In this document: one piece after another, positions 27,607-38,326 of the stretch
Layout: the number at the start of each line of letters is the position of its first letter
How positions within the stretch are numbered: position 1 is the first letter of the stretch
Assembly (NCBI RefSeq): GCF_014884995.1
Contig: NZ_JABMII010000004.1
Span: forward strand, 62,001 to 126,000
DNA length: 64,000 nt
Source of the DNA: Spirabiliibacterium pneumoniae
GTDB lineage: Bacteria; Pseudomonadota; Gammaproteobacteria; Enterobacterales; Pasteurellaceae
Reading direction: 5' to 3'
Made by a program: the position numbers and the translations under genes
Notes under the pieces: generated by a model
Told to the model about the DNA's origin: nothing
Databases searched by the model: none
What the model saw: the letters and a program-made list of their open reading frames with translations, nothing else

Positions 27607-28185
27607 ATGGCTAAGCTCTATTTTTATTACTCATCCATGAACGCTGGCAAATCCACCACTTTGCTGCAATCTTCATACAACTACCGTGAGCGCAATATGC
27701 ACACGCTGATCTACACCGCCGCGATTGATGACCGCTTTGGCCAAGCCAAGGTGACCTCGCGCATTGGCATCAGCGAGCAGGCACACACATTTAAGGCGGA
27801 TACCAATCTCTTCGCTCACATCAGTAAACAACATCACCACCAGCCGTTGAATTGCATTTTGGTAGACGAAGCACAATTTTTGACAAAACAACAAGTTTAT
27901 CAGCTCAGCGATGTAGTGGATAAGCTCAATATTCCCGTGCTCTGCTACGGACTGCGCACCGATTTTCAAGGTGAACTTTTTGAAGGCAGCCAATATCTGT
28001 TGGCGTGGGCAGATCAATTAGAAGAGCTGAAAACCATCTGCTTTTGTGGGCGCAAAGCCAATTTTGTGCTGCGAATAAATGCGCAAGGCGAGGTGGTCAA
28101 AGCGGGCGCACAGATTGAGATCGGCGGCAATGATCGCTACCTTTCCGTATGCCGGCGCCATTTTAAAGAGGCGATGGAACGCTAA
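27607..28185 (+). CDS. tdk: Thymidine kinase
   Basis: Salvage enzyme that phosphorylates thymidine. 192 residues from the ATG at 27607 (family start [17 protein letters not shown]). P-loop [12 protein letters not shown] near residues 9-20, a DEAQF metal/nucleotide motif (about 82-86), and the C-terminal zinc-binding pairs in CFCGRKANF and VCRRHF. A single-gene unit with a USS-pair terminator. Confidence 0.97.
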   Translation: MAKLYFYYSSMNAGKSTTLLQSSYNYRERNMHTLIYTAAIDDRFGQAKVTSRIGISEQAHTFKADTNLFAHISKQHHHQPLNCILVDEAQFLTKQQVYQLSDVVDKLNIPVLCYGLRTDFQGELFEGSQYLLAWADQLEELKTICFCGRKANFVLRINAQGEVVKAGAQIEIGGNDRYLSVCRRHFKEAMER

Positions 28186-28186
28186 A

Positions 28187-28216
28187 AAACCGCACTTTTA
28201 TGCAAAGTGCGGTTTG
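28187..28216 (+). terminator. USS-pair terminator after tdk
   Basis: ACCGCACTTT (28189-28198) and AAAGTGCGGT (28204-28213) with a 5-base loop, directly after the tdk stop. The T run is short. Confidence 0.6.
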
Positions 28217-28221
28217 ATAGA

Positions 28222-28252
28222 TAAAAAATCGTGGTACATGGCGGATACCACG
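28222..28252 (-). terminator. Likely terminator of pfkA
   Basis: On minus, CGTGGTA pairs with TACCACG (28230-28236 / 28246-28252) and is followed by ATTTTTTAT. It is 94 bases beyond the pfkA stop; the space between holds no recognisable gene. Confidence 0.65.
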
Positions 28253-28345
28253 GCACGCCATAACGTATGACGTGGCTCACTAAGGAAAAAGTTGAGCGAC
28301 GCGCCACACAACACTAAAGGCGCACAGTGTCGAAAAAACGTCAAA

Positions 28346-29311
28346 TTAATACAATTTACGCGAGGTTTCAAACCAGTCGGCTTTAAACGGCCGACGCATA
28401 TTTTTAATTGCATCAATGATGTCGTGGTGCACCAGTTTTTCGTTTTGAATGCCCACACAGCGACCACCAAAGCCTTGTTTAAGCAATTCAACCGCATAAA
28501 CGCCCATGCGTGAGGCCAAAATGCGGTCAAACGCACACGGTGAGCCACCGCGTTGAATGTGCCCTAAAATGGTGGCGCGCGCTTCGAGCTTCACGCGCTC
28601 TTCGATTTCTTCCGCCAATTCGGTCACATCACAAATGTGCTCGGTGATGGCGATAATTGCGTGGCGTTTGCCGCGCTCAAAGCCGTATTCCACTTTTTTT
28701 ATCAACGCTTCACGCTCAAATGGGCGCTCAGGCACCACAATGAACTCACACCCCCCAGCAATCGCGGCGGCCAAGGTCAAATCGCCACAGTAGCGCCCCA
28801 TGATTTCAATGATGGAAACTCGTTGGTGTGAACTTGAAGTGTCACGCAGGCGGTCAATAGCGTCAAGTACAATCTCAAGTGCGGTTTGAAAACCGATAGT
28901 ATAATCCGTGCCCGCCACGTCATTATCGATAGTGCCTGGAATACCAATGCACGGGAAATTGTGCTCTTCGGTGAGCAATTTTGCGCCCATATAAGAACCA
29001 TCCCCACCGATCACCACTAACGCATCAATGCCATGAGCACGTAAAATCTCAACACACTGGGCGCGCACTTCAGGTTTTTTGAAATCAGGAAAACGAGCTG
29101 AGCCTAAAAATGTACCCCCACGCCCGATAACATCAGACACGGAATAACGTTCAAGTTTTTTGATTTTGTTTTGCGACAAGCCTAGATAGCCATCGTAAAT
29201 GCCATAAACTTCCATGCCTTCATACAGTGCTGCACGCACCACACCACGGATCGCGGCATTCATACCTGGGGCGTCACCACCACTGGTTAATACTGCAATT
29301 TTCTTTACCAT
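28346..29311 (-). CDS. pfkA: 6-phosphofructokinase
   Basis: Committed step of glycolysis: fructose 6-phosphate to fructose 1,6-bisphosphate with ATP. 321 residues, the PfkA family length. Start at 29311 follows AGGG by six bases. Motifs: [16 protein letters not shown] (ATP loop), GGDGSYMGA, the catalytic loop [16 protein letters not shown] and the substrate-binding [12 protein letters not shown]. An uptake signal is inside the gene. fieF lies upstream on the same strand. Confidence 0.98.
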   Translation of the reverse strand: MVKKIAVLTSGGDAPGMNAAIRGVVRAALYEGMEVYGIYDGYLGLSQNKIKKLERYSVSDVIGRGGTFLGSARFPDFKKPEVRAQCVEILRAHGIDALVVIGGDGSYMGAKLLTEEHNFPCIGIPGTIDNDVAGTDYTIGFQTALEIVLDAIDRLRDTSSSHQRVSIIEIMGRYCGDLTLAAAIAGGCEFIVVPERPFEREALIKKVEYGFERGKRHAIIAITEHICDVTELAEEIEERVKLEARATILGHIQRGGSPCAFDRILASRMGVYAVELLKQGFGGRCVGIQNEKLVHHDIIDAIKNMRRPFKADWFETSRKLY

Positions 29312-29482
29312 TGTCATACCCTATAATTTTAGAAAAATTGAAAAATATTTTGTGTGCAAGATTACACTATTCTCGCTTTACGCTCTAGTAAAAATGCTAT
29401 TTTCATCACATTTTTTGATTTAGCCCAATTTGCTTTCTTATCGTTGTCTCAAAAGCACTTAAACTGCACTTTTTACTTTCAT

Positions 29483-30373
29483 TCATACTTGCATTTCCTG
29501 TTGCACAAAGCTGGTGGGTTCTTGGTGAATAATGATGTCCGACATCGGAAATGTTGCCAGCAGGCGCTGCTCCAGTGCATCGGTGATTTGATGCGCGCGC
29601 CACAAAGGCAAATTATCATCCAGTTCCAAATGCAGTTGGATAAATCGAACAGCACCTGATCGGCGGGTGCGCAGATCGTGAATACCAATAATATCCCGCT
29701 GCTCACGCGCGATTGTCCAAATTTGAGCCACTTCTTCATCGGGCAAGGCGCGGTCAAGCAGCAATTGCACCGCATCAAACAACACTTTGCCCGCGCTGAT
29801 AAAGATATACAATGCGATCAATAAGGCAAATAAGCCATCGGCATAAGTCAAGCCATAACCACTTAATACCAAAGAAAGCAGCACTGCCACATTCATTAAT
29901 AAGTCGGTTTGATAATGCAGTTTATCGGCTTTAATTGCGGGGCTTTGGGTTTGTGTAATCACATAACGTTGGTAATACACCAATGCCAATGTAAAACCAA
30001 TGGAGATAATTGTAACCACCGTACCGAGCCACACTGAAACAACGGGTTGAGGATTTATCAGACGCTCTATGCCTTGCAGCAACAAAAAGATCGCAGAACC
30101 CGAGATAAATGCACCTTGCATCAAGCTGGCTAGAGATTCGGCTTTACCGTGCCCAAAGGAGTGATTGTCATCAGCGGGCATGAGTGAAAAGCGTAAAATC
30201 AGCATACTGGTGAACGAAGCAATAAGATCCAGTAGCGAGTCAGCAATAGAGGCCAGCATACTCACCGAACCTGTTATCCACCACGCCACACCTTTGATTA
30301 CAATTAATAAAAGTGCGGTCGCCACCGCCAACATCGAGGCGCGACGCACGAGTATGCCATAACGCTCCGACAT
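29483..30373 (-). CDS. fieF: Cation diffusion facilitator (FieF/YiiP type)
   Basis: Proton-driven exporter of zinc or iron in the inner membrane. 296 residues, six spans and a C-terminal metallochaperone-like domain. The transport-site residues of E. coli YiiP are at the same numbers: D45, D49 (SIADSLLDL) and H153, D157 (KLHYQTDLLMN). H71, H75 and related cytoplasmic-loop ligands appear in NHSFGHGKAES. It starts one base after the upstream lipoprotein gene ends. fieF lies beside pfkA in E. coli as well. Confidence 0.93.
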   Translation of the reverse strand: MSERYGILVRRASMLAVATALLLIVIKGVAWWITGSVSMLASIADSLLDLIASFTSMLILRFSLMPADDNHSFGHGKAESLASLMQGAFISGSAIFLLLQGIERLINPQPVVSVWLGTVVTIISIGFTLALVYYQRYVITQTQSPAIKADKLHYQTDLLMNVAVLLSLVLSGYGLTYADGLFALLIALYIFISAGKVLFDAVQLLLDRALPDEEVAQIWTIAREQRDIIGIHDLRTRRSGAVRFIQLHLELDDNLPLWRAHQITDALEQRLLATFPMSDIIIHQEPTSFVQQEMQV

Positions 30374-30374
30374 C

Positions 30375-30938
30375 TTAACGGCACGCCCACGTTAATGGCT
30401 GGCGTTGCAATTGGTCCATTGCCATACGCGCCTGCGGGATAATCTCCCGTTCAAGCTGACTGGCTGATGTTGGCGCCACGGCATAGCTGTATTGCAGTTC
30501 CAGATAACCGCACTTTGCAATATTTTTGCCTTTGGTCAGTTCCACCCCATAGTTACGATACTGCGCGCTCGGGCGGTAGATCACAGTGGAATAGAGGTGA
30601 TGATCAGCAATGTGCAAATCCGCCCAAGTATGGCTGCGTTGGTAACTGTGCTGACGCAGTGCAAGGCGCTGTTGCAAGCTCATCGTACGGCGATTTTGAT
30701 CGAAAAAAAGACTCACTTTTTCTTTCAACACACCGTTGGCTGTTGTCGTGTAGCGGTATTTTTGCATTTCGATTAAATCCACTGTTTTGCCACGCACAAA
30801 GGTTTTCCCCATGACATGTACTGCGGAAGGCGGCACAAAGCGTTGACTGTTAGGGTTCTGCCCAATGGGAGCTTTAGGGGGCACGGTGGTGGTACACGCA
30901 GTTAATAAAAGTGCGGTTAAAAGCAGTAAATAGCGCAT
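30375..30938 (-). CDS. Lipoprotein of unknown function
   Basis: 187 residues with a clear lipoprotein signal, MRYLLLLTALLLTAC, cysteine at residue 15. The mature part begins TTTVPPKAPIG and shows no domain I recognise; it has a conserved-looking aromatic C-terminal half ending in WACR. GGAG precedes the ATG. It lies two bases after yaaA and one before fieF, so the three are one transcription unit. Envelope location is predicted; function is open. Confidence 0.82.
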   Translation of the reverse strand: MRYLLLLTALLLTACTTTVPPKAPIGQNPNSQRFVPPSAVHVMGKTFVRGKTVDLIEMQKYRYTTTANGVLKEKVSLFFDQNRRTMSLQQRLALRQHSYQRSHTWADLHIADHHLYSTVIYRPSAQYRNYGVELTKGKNIAKCGYLELQYSYAVAPTSASQLEREIIPQARMAMDQLQRQPLTWACR

Positions 30939-30940
30939 AA

Positions 30941-31717
30941 TTACTCCTGTTCACGACGACTGAAAATCCACTCATCACGGCTCGATTGTGCCTCGTCAAA
31001 ACCATAGCCACCCAAATCAAAGCCTTTCAGCGCTTCAGGGGTTGTGATGCGGTTTTGAATCAAGTAACGACACATCATCCCACGCGCTTTTTTGGCATAA
31101 AAACTGATGACTTTGTATTTGCCGTTTTTGTAGTCTAAAAATACAGGTTTGATAATTCGCGCATTGAGTTTTTCAGGGCGTACCACTTTATAATATTCAT
31201 CAGAGGCAAGGTTAATCAGCACATCATCGCCTTGCTTTTCCAGCGCTTTTTCAAGCTCTTGGGTGACGATATCACCCCAAAATTCGTATAAATTGGCACC
31301 ACGATCGTTTTTCAATTTTGTCCCCATTTCAAGACGGTATGGCTGCATTAAATCCAGTGGCTTAAGCACGCCGTAGAGGCCTGAGAGCATACGCAGGTGC
31401 TTTTGGGCAAAACGGATTTCATCGTGTGTGAGGCTTTGCGCATCAAGGCCGGTGTACACATCGCCCTTGAAGGCAAACAGCGCGGCACGGGCGTTTTTTT
31501 CGTTGTGATCTTTTTGCCATTCACTAAAGCGCGCGGCGTTGAGGCCAGCGAGTTTGTCGCTGATTTTCATCAGTGAGCCAATCTCCGCAGGCGTTAGTGA
31601 GCGACATACTTTCATGAGTTGAGCGCTGTCATCTAACAACGCAGGTTGGGTAAAGTGCAATGACGGCACCTCGGATTGGTAGTCCAGCGTTTTGGCTGGC
31701 GAAATAATAGCTAACAT
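30941..31717 (-). CDS. yaaA: Peroxide stress protein YaaA
   Basis: DUF328/YaaA family, 258 residues, normal length. In E. coli YaaA lowers free iron during peroxide stress and binds DNA. The start [16 protein letters not shown] and later [11 protein letters not shown] and [13 protein letters not shown] are family signatures. AAAGGAG precedes the ATG. It leads a unit with the lipoprotein gene and fieF; pairing an iron-lowering protein with a metal exporter makes functional sense (inference). Confidence 0.95.
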   Translation of the reverse strand: MLAIISPAKTLDYQSEVPSLHFTQPALLDDSAQLMKVCRSLTPAEIGSLMKISDKLAGLNAARFSEWQKDHNEKNARAALFAFKGDVYTGLDAQSLTHDEIRFAQKHLRMLSGLYGVLKPLDLMQPYRLEMGTKLKNDRGANLYEFWGDIVTQELEKALEKQGDDVLINLASDEYYKVVRPEKLNARIIKPVFLDYKNGKYKVISFYAKKARGMMCRYLIQNRITTPEALKGFDLGGYGFDEAQSSRDEWIFSRREQE

Positions 31718-31768
31718 AACAGCTCCTTTATGATTGTAGCGGAGTATATCAAAAGTGCGGTCGATGCA

Positions 31769-32446
31769 CTATTCATTGACCTCAAGTGGTAATTGCCAAT
31801 CAATCGGGGCAATGCCATGCTCACTTAAATAGCGATTGGCTTTGGAAAAATGCCCACAGCCTAAAAAGCCACGATGTGCTGATAGTGGCGACGGGTGCGG
31901 TGCACTGAGCACGCAGTGGCGCGCACGATCGATGAATTTACCTTTCTTTTGCGCATGAGACCCCCAAAGCATAAACACTAAATGTTCGCGCTCTTGTTCC
32001 AGCTTAGCGATAACATGATCAGTGAATGTTTCCCAACCGTAATCGGCATGCGAATTCGCCTTGCCCTGCTCCACTGTCAGCACGGTGTTGAGCAACAAAA
32101 CGCCTTGTGTTGTCCACGCTTTCAAATAGCCGTGCGACGGCGTGGTGAAGCCCTCAATGTCGGCACTGAGTTCTTTATAAATATTCACCAGCGACGGTGG
32201 CGTGCGCACCTGTGGGCGCACTGAAAACGCCAACCCATGCGCTTGTCCTGGCCCATGATAAGGATCTTGCCCTAAAATTACCGCTTTTACCGCACCAAAT
32301 TCAGTCAGGCGAAAAGCATTAAAAATGGCCTCATGTGGTGGATAAATCACCTTGCCTTGCGCAATTTCCGCATTGACTTTTTGCATAATGGTCTGAAAAT
32401 ACGGCTGGCGTTTTTCATCTGCCAGCACATCTGCCCAACGTTTCAT
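31769..32446 (-). CDS. ung: Uracil-DNA glycosylase
   Basis: Removes uracil from DNA. 225 residues. The water-activating aspartate is D61 in [19 protein letters not shown], and the second active-site motif is [15 protein letters not shown] near the C-terminus. AGAGG precedes the ATG. Stands alone between yaaA and the divergent grcA. Confidence 0.98.
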   Translation of the reverse strand: MKRWADVLADEKRQPYFQTIMQKVNAEIAQGKVIYPPHEAIFNAFRLTEFGAVKAVILGQDPYHGPGQAHGLAFSVRPQVRTPPSLVNIYKELSADIEGFTTPSHGYLKAWTTQGVLLLNTVLTVEQGKANSHADYGWETFTDHVIAKLEQEREHLVFMLWGSHAQKKGKFIDRARHCVLSAPHPSPLSAHRGFLGCGHFSKANRYLSEHGIAPIDWQLPLEVNE

Positions 32447-32591
32447 AATTTACCTCTTTTTTTCGCCATTATAACCAAAAGTGCGGTCAAAATCCTGCTT
32501 CAAACAAGCTGAAATTGACCTTGTTTGTTTATACAATGTTAAAATTAATTAACGAATAAGTTAATCATAGAATTTGACTTGCTTAATATTT

Positions 32592-32605
32592 TTGATACAC
32601 ATCAA
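32592..32605. promoter_or_regulatory. Perfect FNR box upstream of grcA
   Basis: TTGATACACATCAA matches TTGAT-N4-ATCAA exactly. A second TTGAT half-site lies at 32635-32639. A TAAAAT at 32687-32692 could be the -10, giving a start near 32699. Two sites upstream of E. coli yfiD are used for anaerobic control, so the layout is similar, though distances here are uncertain. Confidence 0.65.
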
Positions 32606-32736
32606 TTTTACCTTGTGCAGCTGAAAATAATAACTTGATCTAGGCAAATTTAATTTAAATTTATTTGAAAAATTCAAACGATTTGATAAAATCTTAGCCA
32701 GTTAACCAAGTCCCAACAATTAAATTGGAGTTTATT

Positions 32737-33120
32737 ATGATTAAAGGTATTCAAATTACTCAAGCAGCTAACGATGATCTGCTGAATTCTTTCTGGTTAT
32801 TAGACAGTGATAAAGGTGAAGCCCGTTGCCTGTGTGCAAAAGGTGGTTTTGAAGAAGACCAAGTGGTTGCTGTTAGCGAACTTGGCAAAATCGAATATCG
32901 TGAATTGCCAGTTAACGTTGCCCCAACTGTAAAAGTAGAAGGTGGCCAACACTTGAACGTGAACGTACTTCGTCGTGAAACATTAGAAGACGCAGTAAAA
33001 CACCCTGAAAAATATCCACAATTGACCATCCGTGTTTCTGGCTATGCTGTGCGTTTCAACTCATTGACACCAGAACAACAACGTGATGTTATTACTCGTA
33101 CTTTCACAGAAAGCCTATAA
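32737..33120 (+). CDS. grcA: Autonomous glycyl radical cofactor GrcA
   Basis: Small spare-part protein that restores pyruvate formate-lyase after oxygen damage by supplying its glycyl-radical domain. 127 residues from the ATG at 32737. The radical glycine is G102 in RVSGYAVRF, the same number as E. coli YfiD. AATTGGAG precedes the start. An FNR box upstream and a USS-pair terminator downstream bound a single-gene unit. Confidence 0.97.
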   Translation: MIKGIQITQAANDDLLNSFWLLDSDKGEARCLCAKGGFEEDQVVAVSELGKIEYRELPVNVAPTVKVEGGQHLNVNVLRRETLEDAVKHPEKYPQLTIRVSGYAVRFNSLTPEQQRDVITRTFTESL

Positions 33121-33152
33121 TTTTAAACTGCTCTAACTGAGCTTTTTAAACC

Positions 33153-33183
33153 TAACCGCACTTTAGAGCAAAGTGCGGTTTTT
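33153..33183 (+). terminator. USS-pair terminator of grcA
   Basis: ACCGCACTTT (33155-33164) and AAAGTGCGGT (33170-33179), loop AGAGC, then TTTTTC. Confidence 0.8.
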
Positions 33184-33247
33184 CATCTTTTAACCGCACT
33201 TTTATAAAATCATTCGCAATTATATCGCCAAGCTGTATAATAGGACT

Positions 33248-33331
33248 ACTTTTGCCTTCGAAATGCGTGCGGCTATCAAAAGCCATTTTGCTAAGATGCC
33301 TTTTGCTAGTCGCAATGAGCAAGGCGAAAGT
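33248..33331 (+). other. Structured pnp leader, candidate RNase III site
   Basis: ACTTTTGCCTT (33248-33258) can pair with AAGGCGAAAGT (33321-33331), giving an 11-bp stem with one G-U pair, closing a 62-base region that itself holds a GGCT/AGCC hairpin. It ends 34 bases before the pnp start. E. coli pnp has an RNase III-cleaved leader stem through which PNPase represses its own mRNA; the same use here is inferred. Confidence 0.5.
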
Positions 33332-33365
33332 CTATGATTAACACTTTCAACATAAGGATCTTATT

Positions 33366-35504
33366 GTGACCCCTATCGTAAAACAATTTCAATATGGTAA
33401 ACACACCGTAACATTAGAAACTGGCGCCATGGCGCGCCAAGCCACAGCCGCTGTGATGGCGAGCATGGACGACACCAGCGTTTTTGTCACCGTGGTGGCG
33501 AAAAAAGAGGTGCGTGAAGGGCAAGATTTCTTCCCTCTCACAGTTAACTATCAAGAACGCACCTATGCCGCAGGGCGTATTCCTGGTGGCTTTTTCAAAC
33601 GTGAAGGCCGCCCATCTGAAGGCGAAACCTTAATTGCGCGTTTAATTGACCGCCCAATTCGCCCACTCTTCCCTGAAGGCTTTTTCAACGAAATTCAAAT
33701 CATCGCCACCGTTGTGTCTGTTAATCCACAAGTGAGCCCTGATATCGTAGCAATGATCGGCGCTAGCGCCGCACTGACACTTTCTGGCGTGCCATTTAAC
33801 GGTCCAATTGGTGCAGCGCGTGTGGGCTTTATTAACGATCAATTCGTACTTAATCCAACCCAAGAAGAACTTAAACAAAGCCGTTTAGATTTGGTGGTTG
33901 CGGGTACAGACAAAGCCGTATTAATGGTGGAATCAGAAGCAGACATTTTAAGTGAAGAGCAAATGTTGGCGGCAGTTGTCTTTGGGCATGAACAACAACA
34001 AGTGGTTGTGGAAAACATCAAAGCCTTTGCACAAGAAGCGGGCAAACCACGTTGGGAGTGGGCTGCGCCTGCACAAAACGAAAGCTTAGTTTCACGCATT
34101 AAAGAACTGGCTGAAAGTCGCTTGGGTGAAGCCTATCGCATCACTGAAAAACAAGCACGCTATGAAGCCGTTGACCAAATCAAAGCCGACACAGTGGCGG
34201 CAATTATGGACGGCAACGAAGACGACAGCATTAACGAAAACAAAATCACTGACATCATCCACGAATTGGAAAGCCAAATTGTACGCAGCCGCATTCTAGC
34301 CGGCGAGCCACGCATTGACGGTCGTAGCGTGGATACGGTACGCGCACTCGACATTTGCACTGGCGTATTGCCACGCACCCACGGTTCTGCCGTGTTCACC
34401 CGTGGTGAAACCCAAGCGTTAGCGGTGGCAACATTAGGCACCGAGCGTGATGCGCAAATCATTGACGACATCACTGGCGAACGCACTGATCACTTCTTGT
34501 TCCATTATAACTTCCCGCCGTATTCTGTGGGCGAAACTGGCATGATCGGCTCACCAAAACGCCGTGAAATTGGACATGGTCGCCTTGCTAAACGCGGTGT
34601 CGCGGCAGTTATGCCAAGCATCAACGAATTTCCATACACTGTGCGTGTGGTATCTGAAATTACCGAATCTAATGGCTCATCATCAATGGCCTCCGTGTGT
34701 GGTGCTTCCCTTGCGTTGATGGATGCAGGTGTGCCAATTAAATCCGCTGTGGCGGGGATCGCCATGGGCTTGGTGAAATCCGATGACAAATTTGTGGTGC
34801 TTTCCGATATTCTCGGTGATGAAGACCACTTAGGCGACATGGACTTTAAAGTGGCTGGCACCAAAGAAGGGGTTACCGCACTTCAGATGGACATTAAAAT
34901 TGAAGGCATCACCGCTGAAATTATGCAAATTGCGTTGAATCAAGCCAAAGGTGCACGTTTACACATTTTAGACACTATGCAACAAGCCATCAGTGCACCG
35001 CGCAAAGAAATCTCTGATTTTGCACCACGCATACACACCTTAAAAATCGATCCTAAGAAAATTAAAGACGTGATCGGTAAAGGTGGCGCTACGATCCGTG
35101 CCTTAACAGAAGAAACTGGCACTTCAATCGACATCGCCGACGATGGCACAGTGAAAATTGCCGCCACCGACAACAATGCCGCAAAAGATGTGATGAGTCG
35201 TATTGAAGAAATCGTCGCTGATGTTGAAGTGGGCGGTATCTATAACGGTAAAGTCACTCGCATTGCGGATTTTGGTGCATTTGTTGCAATTGTTGGCAAC
35301 AAAGAAGGCTTAGTGCATATTTCACAAATTGCCGAAGAGCGCGTGGAAAAAGTGACAGATTACTTAAGCGTTGGTCAAGAAGTGCCAGTAAAAGTGGTTG
35401 AAATCGACCGTCAAGGCCGTATTCGTTTGACCATGCGTGACCTCGACGGCAGTAAAAAAGCACAAGACCAACAGGCTCAAGAAGATGAAGTAGTGCAAGA
35501 ATAA
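33366..35504 (+). CDS. pnp: Polyribonucleotide nucleotidyltransferase (PNPase)
   Basis: 3'-5' phosphorolytic exoribonuclease of the degradosome. 712 residues, starting at a GTG (AAGGAT upstream). Two RNase PH domains (about 1-230 and 310-545) separated by a helical linker, then KH (about 555-610; [12 protein letters not shown]) and S1 (about 620-690; [18 protein letters not shown]). The phosphate-binding and catalytic region [18 protein letters not shown] is intact in pieces. nlpI and deaD follow, as in E. coli. Confidence 0.98.
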   Translation: MTPIVKQFQYGKHTVTLETGAMARQATAAVMASMDDTSVFVTVVAKKEVREGQDFFPLTVNYQERTYAAGRIPGGFFKREGRPSEGETLIARLIDRPIRPLFPEGFFNEIQIIATVVSVNPQVSPDIVAMIGASAALTLSGVPFNGPIGAARVGFINDQFVLNPTQEELKQSRLDLVVAGTDKAVLMVESEADILSEEQMLAAVVFGHEQQQVVVENIKAFAQEAGKPRWEWAAPAQNESLVSRIKELAESRLGEAYRITEKQARYEAVDQIKADTVAAIMDGNEDDSINENKITDIIHELESQIVRSRILAGEPRIDGRSVDTVRALDICTGVLPRTHGSAVFTRGETQALAVATLGTERDAQIIDDITGERTDHFLFHYNFPPYSVGETGMIGSPKRREIGHGRLAKRGVAAVMPSINEFPYTVRVVSEITESNGSSSMASVCGASLALMDAGVPIKSAVAGIAMGLVKSDDKFVVLSDILGDEDHLGDMDFKVAGTKEGVTALQMDIKIEGITAEIMQIALNQAKGARLHILDTMQQAISAPRKEISDFAPRIHTLKIDPKKIKDVIGKGGATIRALTEETGTSIDIADDGTVKIAATDNNAAKDVMSRIEEIVADVEVGGIYNGKVTRIADFGAFVAIVGNKEGLVHISQIAEERVEKVTDYLSVGQEVPVKVVEIDRQGRIRLTMRDLDGSKKAQDQQAQEDEVVQE

Positions 35505-35517
35505 CCGCACTTTGACG

Positions 35518-36459
35518 ATGAAAAGCACAACGCTGTATGCAACATTTCACTTAGGCAAGCAGGCTATTGCCCTTGCCTTTGTGTTGTTGTTGCTTGGCTG
35601 TGTCAATTCATCACAGAGGTCAACTTTCAGCCTGGCACACACACCGCTGGCGGAACAAAATCCAATACAGCATTTTGACCAAGAGGTGATGGTCGCTCGT
35701 CTTGGACAAATGTTGAATCTCACGCCGAAATTGAGTAAACGTGAACGCGCTGATATGCACTTTGAGCGCGGTGTGCTTTACGACAGTTTAGGCTTATGGG
35801 CGCTGGCGCGTTATGATTTTGCGCAAGCGTTAGTGCTCGTGCCCAAGATGCCTGCGGTGTATAACTATTTGGGGCTGTATTTGTTGCTTGATGGCGACTT
35901 TGACAGCGCGGTGGATGCTTTCAACTCGGTGTTACACCTTGACCCAAGCTATGACTATGCCTATCTTAACCGAGGCTTAACTTTTTATTATGCGGGACGA
36001 TATGCGCTTGCACAGCGCGATTTTCTTGCATTTTATAATGCGGATCCAAGTGATCCATACCGCACTTTATGGTTGTATTTGAATGAATTAAAATACAACC
36101 CGAATAATGCAACGGCTAATTTAGCAGTGCGTGCACCTAAATTATCCGATGCTTTTTGGGGTACACATATTGTGCACTATTATTTAGGTACAATAAGCTA
36201 TGAGCAGCTGCTGACCAACATGGCAAAGTTTGCTCAGCCTTATTCTCCGCAATATGCTGAAATGCTGACGGAAACCTATTTTTATCTCGCAAAACAACAA
36301 CTCAATTTGGGAAAAGTGCCGCAAGCTCGAGCTTTATTTAAGCTCGCTATTGCAAACCAAGTGTTTAACTTCGTTGAGTACCGTTTTGCATTATTTGAAC
36401 TCTCTCGTTTAAATGACGAAGCAAATTCAAATAAAAACGTTGTCACCGATATACACTAG
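35518..36459 (+). CDS. nlpI: NlpI-like TPR lipoprotein
   Basis: Outer-membrane lipoprotein with tetratricopeptide repeats; in E. coli NlpI guides the protease Prc to MepS and so limits peptidoglycan hydrolysis. From the ATG at 35518 it has 313 residues. Signal and lipobox end in LLLLGC (cysteine near residue 28). TPR-like helices run from about residue 75 to 185 (RGVLYDSLGLWALARYDF, YNYLGLYLLLDGDFDSAV, YLNRGLTFYYAGRYALA). The position between pnp and deaD is the E. coli one. Confidence 0.92.
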   Translation: MKSTTLYATFHLGKQAIALAFVLLLLGCVNSSQRSTFSLAHTPLAEQNPIQHFDQEVMVARLGQMLNLTPKLSKRERADMHFERGVLYDSLGLWALARYDFAQALVLVPKMPAVYNYLGLYLLLDGDFDSAVDAFNSVLHLDPSYDYAYLNRGLTFYYAGRYALAQRDFLAFYNADPSDPYRTLWLYLNELKYNPNNATANLAVRAPKLSDAFWGTHIVHYYLGTISYEQLLTNMAKFAQPYSPQYAEMLTETYFYLAKQQLNLGKVPQARALFKLAIANQVFNFVEYRFALFELSRLNDEANSNKNVVTDIH

Positions 36460-36530
36460 TTTTACACTTGATTATCACGACATAAGATTAATTTTGCGCA
36501 ATTAATGCGCTTTTCACTATTGAGTAACAA

Positions 36531-38321
36531 ATGACAGAACAAACAACAATTACATTTAATGATTTAGGATTACCAGAAACGCTGTTGCGTGCTGTAACAG
36601 ATATGGGATTTACTGCTCCTTCACCCATTCAACAAGCCTGTATCCCACTTTTATTAAACGGGAACGACGTACTTGGTATGGCACAAACAGGGAGCGGGAA
36701 AACAGCTGCTTTTGCATTACCCCTTCTAGCACAGCTAGATCCAAATCAACAAAGCCCTCAAATTTTGGTCATGGCACCAACTCGTGAGCTGGCAATTCAA
36801 GTGGCTGACGCCTGTGAACAATTTTGCAAATATCTTAATGGTATTCGCAATGTTACGCTTTATGGGGGGCAACGTTACGATATTCAACTACGTGCTCTTC
36901 GCCAAGGTGCGCAAGTGGTAGTGGGCACCCCTGGGCGAATTCTAGATCACCTGCGCCGTGGCACACTGGATTTGAGTGGCCTGCGTTTTATGGTGCTCGA
37001 TGAAGCCGACGAAATGCTACGCATGGGCTTTATTGACGATGTAGAAGAAGTGATGAGCAAGTTGCCTGAACAGCATCAAACCGCACTTTTCTCTGCCACT
37101 ATGCCAGCGCCGATTCGCCGTATCACGCACCGTTTCATGCACGATCCTAAAGAAATAAAAATTCAATCAAGCCCACAAACCTTGCCAGACATCACACAGG
37201 TGTGCTGGTATGTGCATGGCGTACGTAAAAACGAGGCTTTACTGCGATTTTTGGAAGTGGAAACTTTTGATGCGGCGATTATCTTTACACGCACCAAAAC
37301 TGCCACCCTCGACATCGCTGCCCTGCTTGAACGCCACGGTTACAGTTGTGCAGCACTCAATGGCGACATGACTCAACAGCTACGCGAACAAGCCCTTGAT
37401 CGCCTGCGCAACGGCTCGCTGAATATTTTAATTGCCACTGATGTAGCGGCGCGCGGTTTAGATGTGGATCGCATTAGCCTTGTGGTCAACTACGATATTC
37501 CGCTGGATGCAGAATCTTACGTTCACCGTATTGGCCGCACGGGGCGTGCAGGGCGCGCAGGACGGGCTCTGCTATTTGTAGAACCACGCGAGCGCAGTTT
37601 GTTGCGCAACATTGAACAGCTAACTAAAAAACGCATCGATGAGGTCGAGCTGCCAAACCACCTGCAGCTTGAGCAATGCCGGCGTGAAAAGTTCAAACAA
37701 ACTATTTTAACCCAGCTTGATCACGCCAACCTTGAACAATACCGCACTTTACTGCTGGACATGTTCCCCGAGATTGAACCCGTTGATCTCGCCAGTGCCA
37801 TGATGATGCAACTTCAAGGCAAGCAAAAATTAATTTTACCACCCGATGCACCAATGGAAAAACGCCGTGAACGCCGTGAAAACCCACGTTCTGCTGAGCG
37901 TGGCGGGCGACGTGAGCGCGATGATCGTGGTGGCCGACGTGAGCGCGGCAACGATATCCCGATGGATCGCTACCGCATTGAAGTTGGCCGCGGTGACGGT
38001 GTAGAGGTGAAGCATATCGTTGGCGCCATTGCCAATGAAGGCGACATCGACAGCCGCTATATCGGGCATATCAAGCTCTACGACAGCCACTCCACCGTGG
38101 AATTGCCACAAAATATGCCACAGGATCTTTTACGCTTGTTTAATAAAACCCGCGTACTCAATAAACCGATGCAAATGTCATTTGTTGAAGCGGTGAAAGG
38201 CGATGGGCGCGATGAACGCCCTCGTGGTAAAGGCGGCAAATTTGGCGGCAAAGGGCGCGCCGACAACCGTGGTGATAAGCCACAATTCCAGAAAAAACGC
38301 CGTGAACGCCGTGACAGATAA
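36531..38321 (+). CDS. deaD: DEAD-box RNA helicase DeaD (CsdA)
   Basis: ATP-dependent RNA helicase for ribosome assembly and mRNA decay, especially in the cold. 596 residues. Q motif ([14 protein letters not shown]...TAPSPIQ), motif I AQTGSGKT at about 51-58, DEAD near 156-159, SAT (LFSATMPAP), and motif [17 protein letters not shown] near 335. After the core come a dimerisation region, a DbpA-like RNA-binding domain (about 483-560) and a basic RGG/KGG-rich tail. No strong ribosome site precedes the ATG. Confidence 0.96.
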   Translation: MTEQTTITFNDLGLPETLLRAVTDMGFTAPSPIQQACIPLLLNGNDVLGMAQTGSGKTAAFALPLLAQLDPNQQSPQILVMAPTRELAIQVADACEQFCKYLNGIRNVTLYGGQRYDIQLRALRQGAQVVVGTPGRILDHLRRGTLDLSGLRFMVLDEADEMLRMGFIDDVEEVMSKLPEQHQTALFSATMPAPIRRITHRFMHDPKEIKIQSSPQTLPDITQVCWYVHGVRKNEALLRFLEVETFDAAIIFTRTKTATLDIAALLERHGYSCAALNGDMTQQLREQALDRLRNGSLNILIATDVAARGLDVDRISLVVNYDIPLDAESYVHRIGRTGRAGRAGRALLFVEPRERSLLRNIEQLTKKRIDEVELPNHLQLEQCRREKFKQTILTQLDHANLEQYRTLLLDMFPEIEPVDLASAMMMQLQGKQKLILPPDAPMEKRRERRENPRSAERGGRRERDDRGGRRERGNDIPMDRYRIEVGRGDGVEVKHIVGAIANEGDIDSRYIGHIKLYDSHSTVELPQNMPQDLLRLFNKTRVLNKPMQMSFVEAVKGDGRDERPRGKGGKFGGKGRADNRGDKPQFQKKRRERRDR

Positions 38322-38326
38322 GAGTG

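Noticed and set aside
28198-28548. Minus-strand frame overlapping the pfkA 3' end
   Set aside because: Overlaps pfkA in another frame and runs through its terminator; no recognisable protein.
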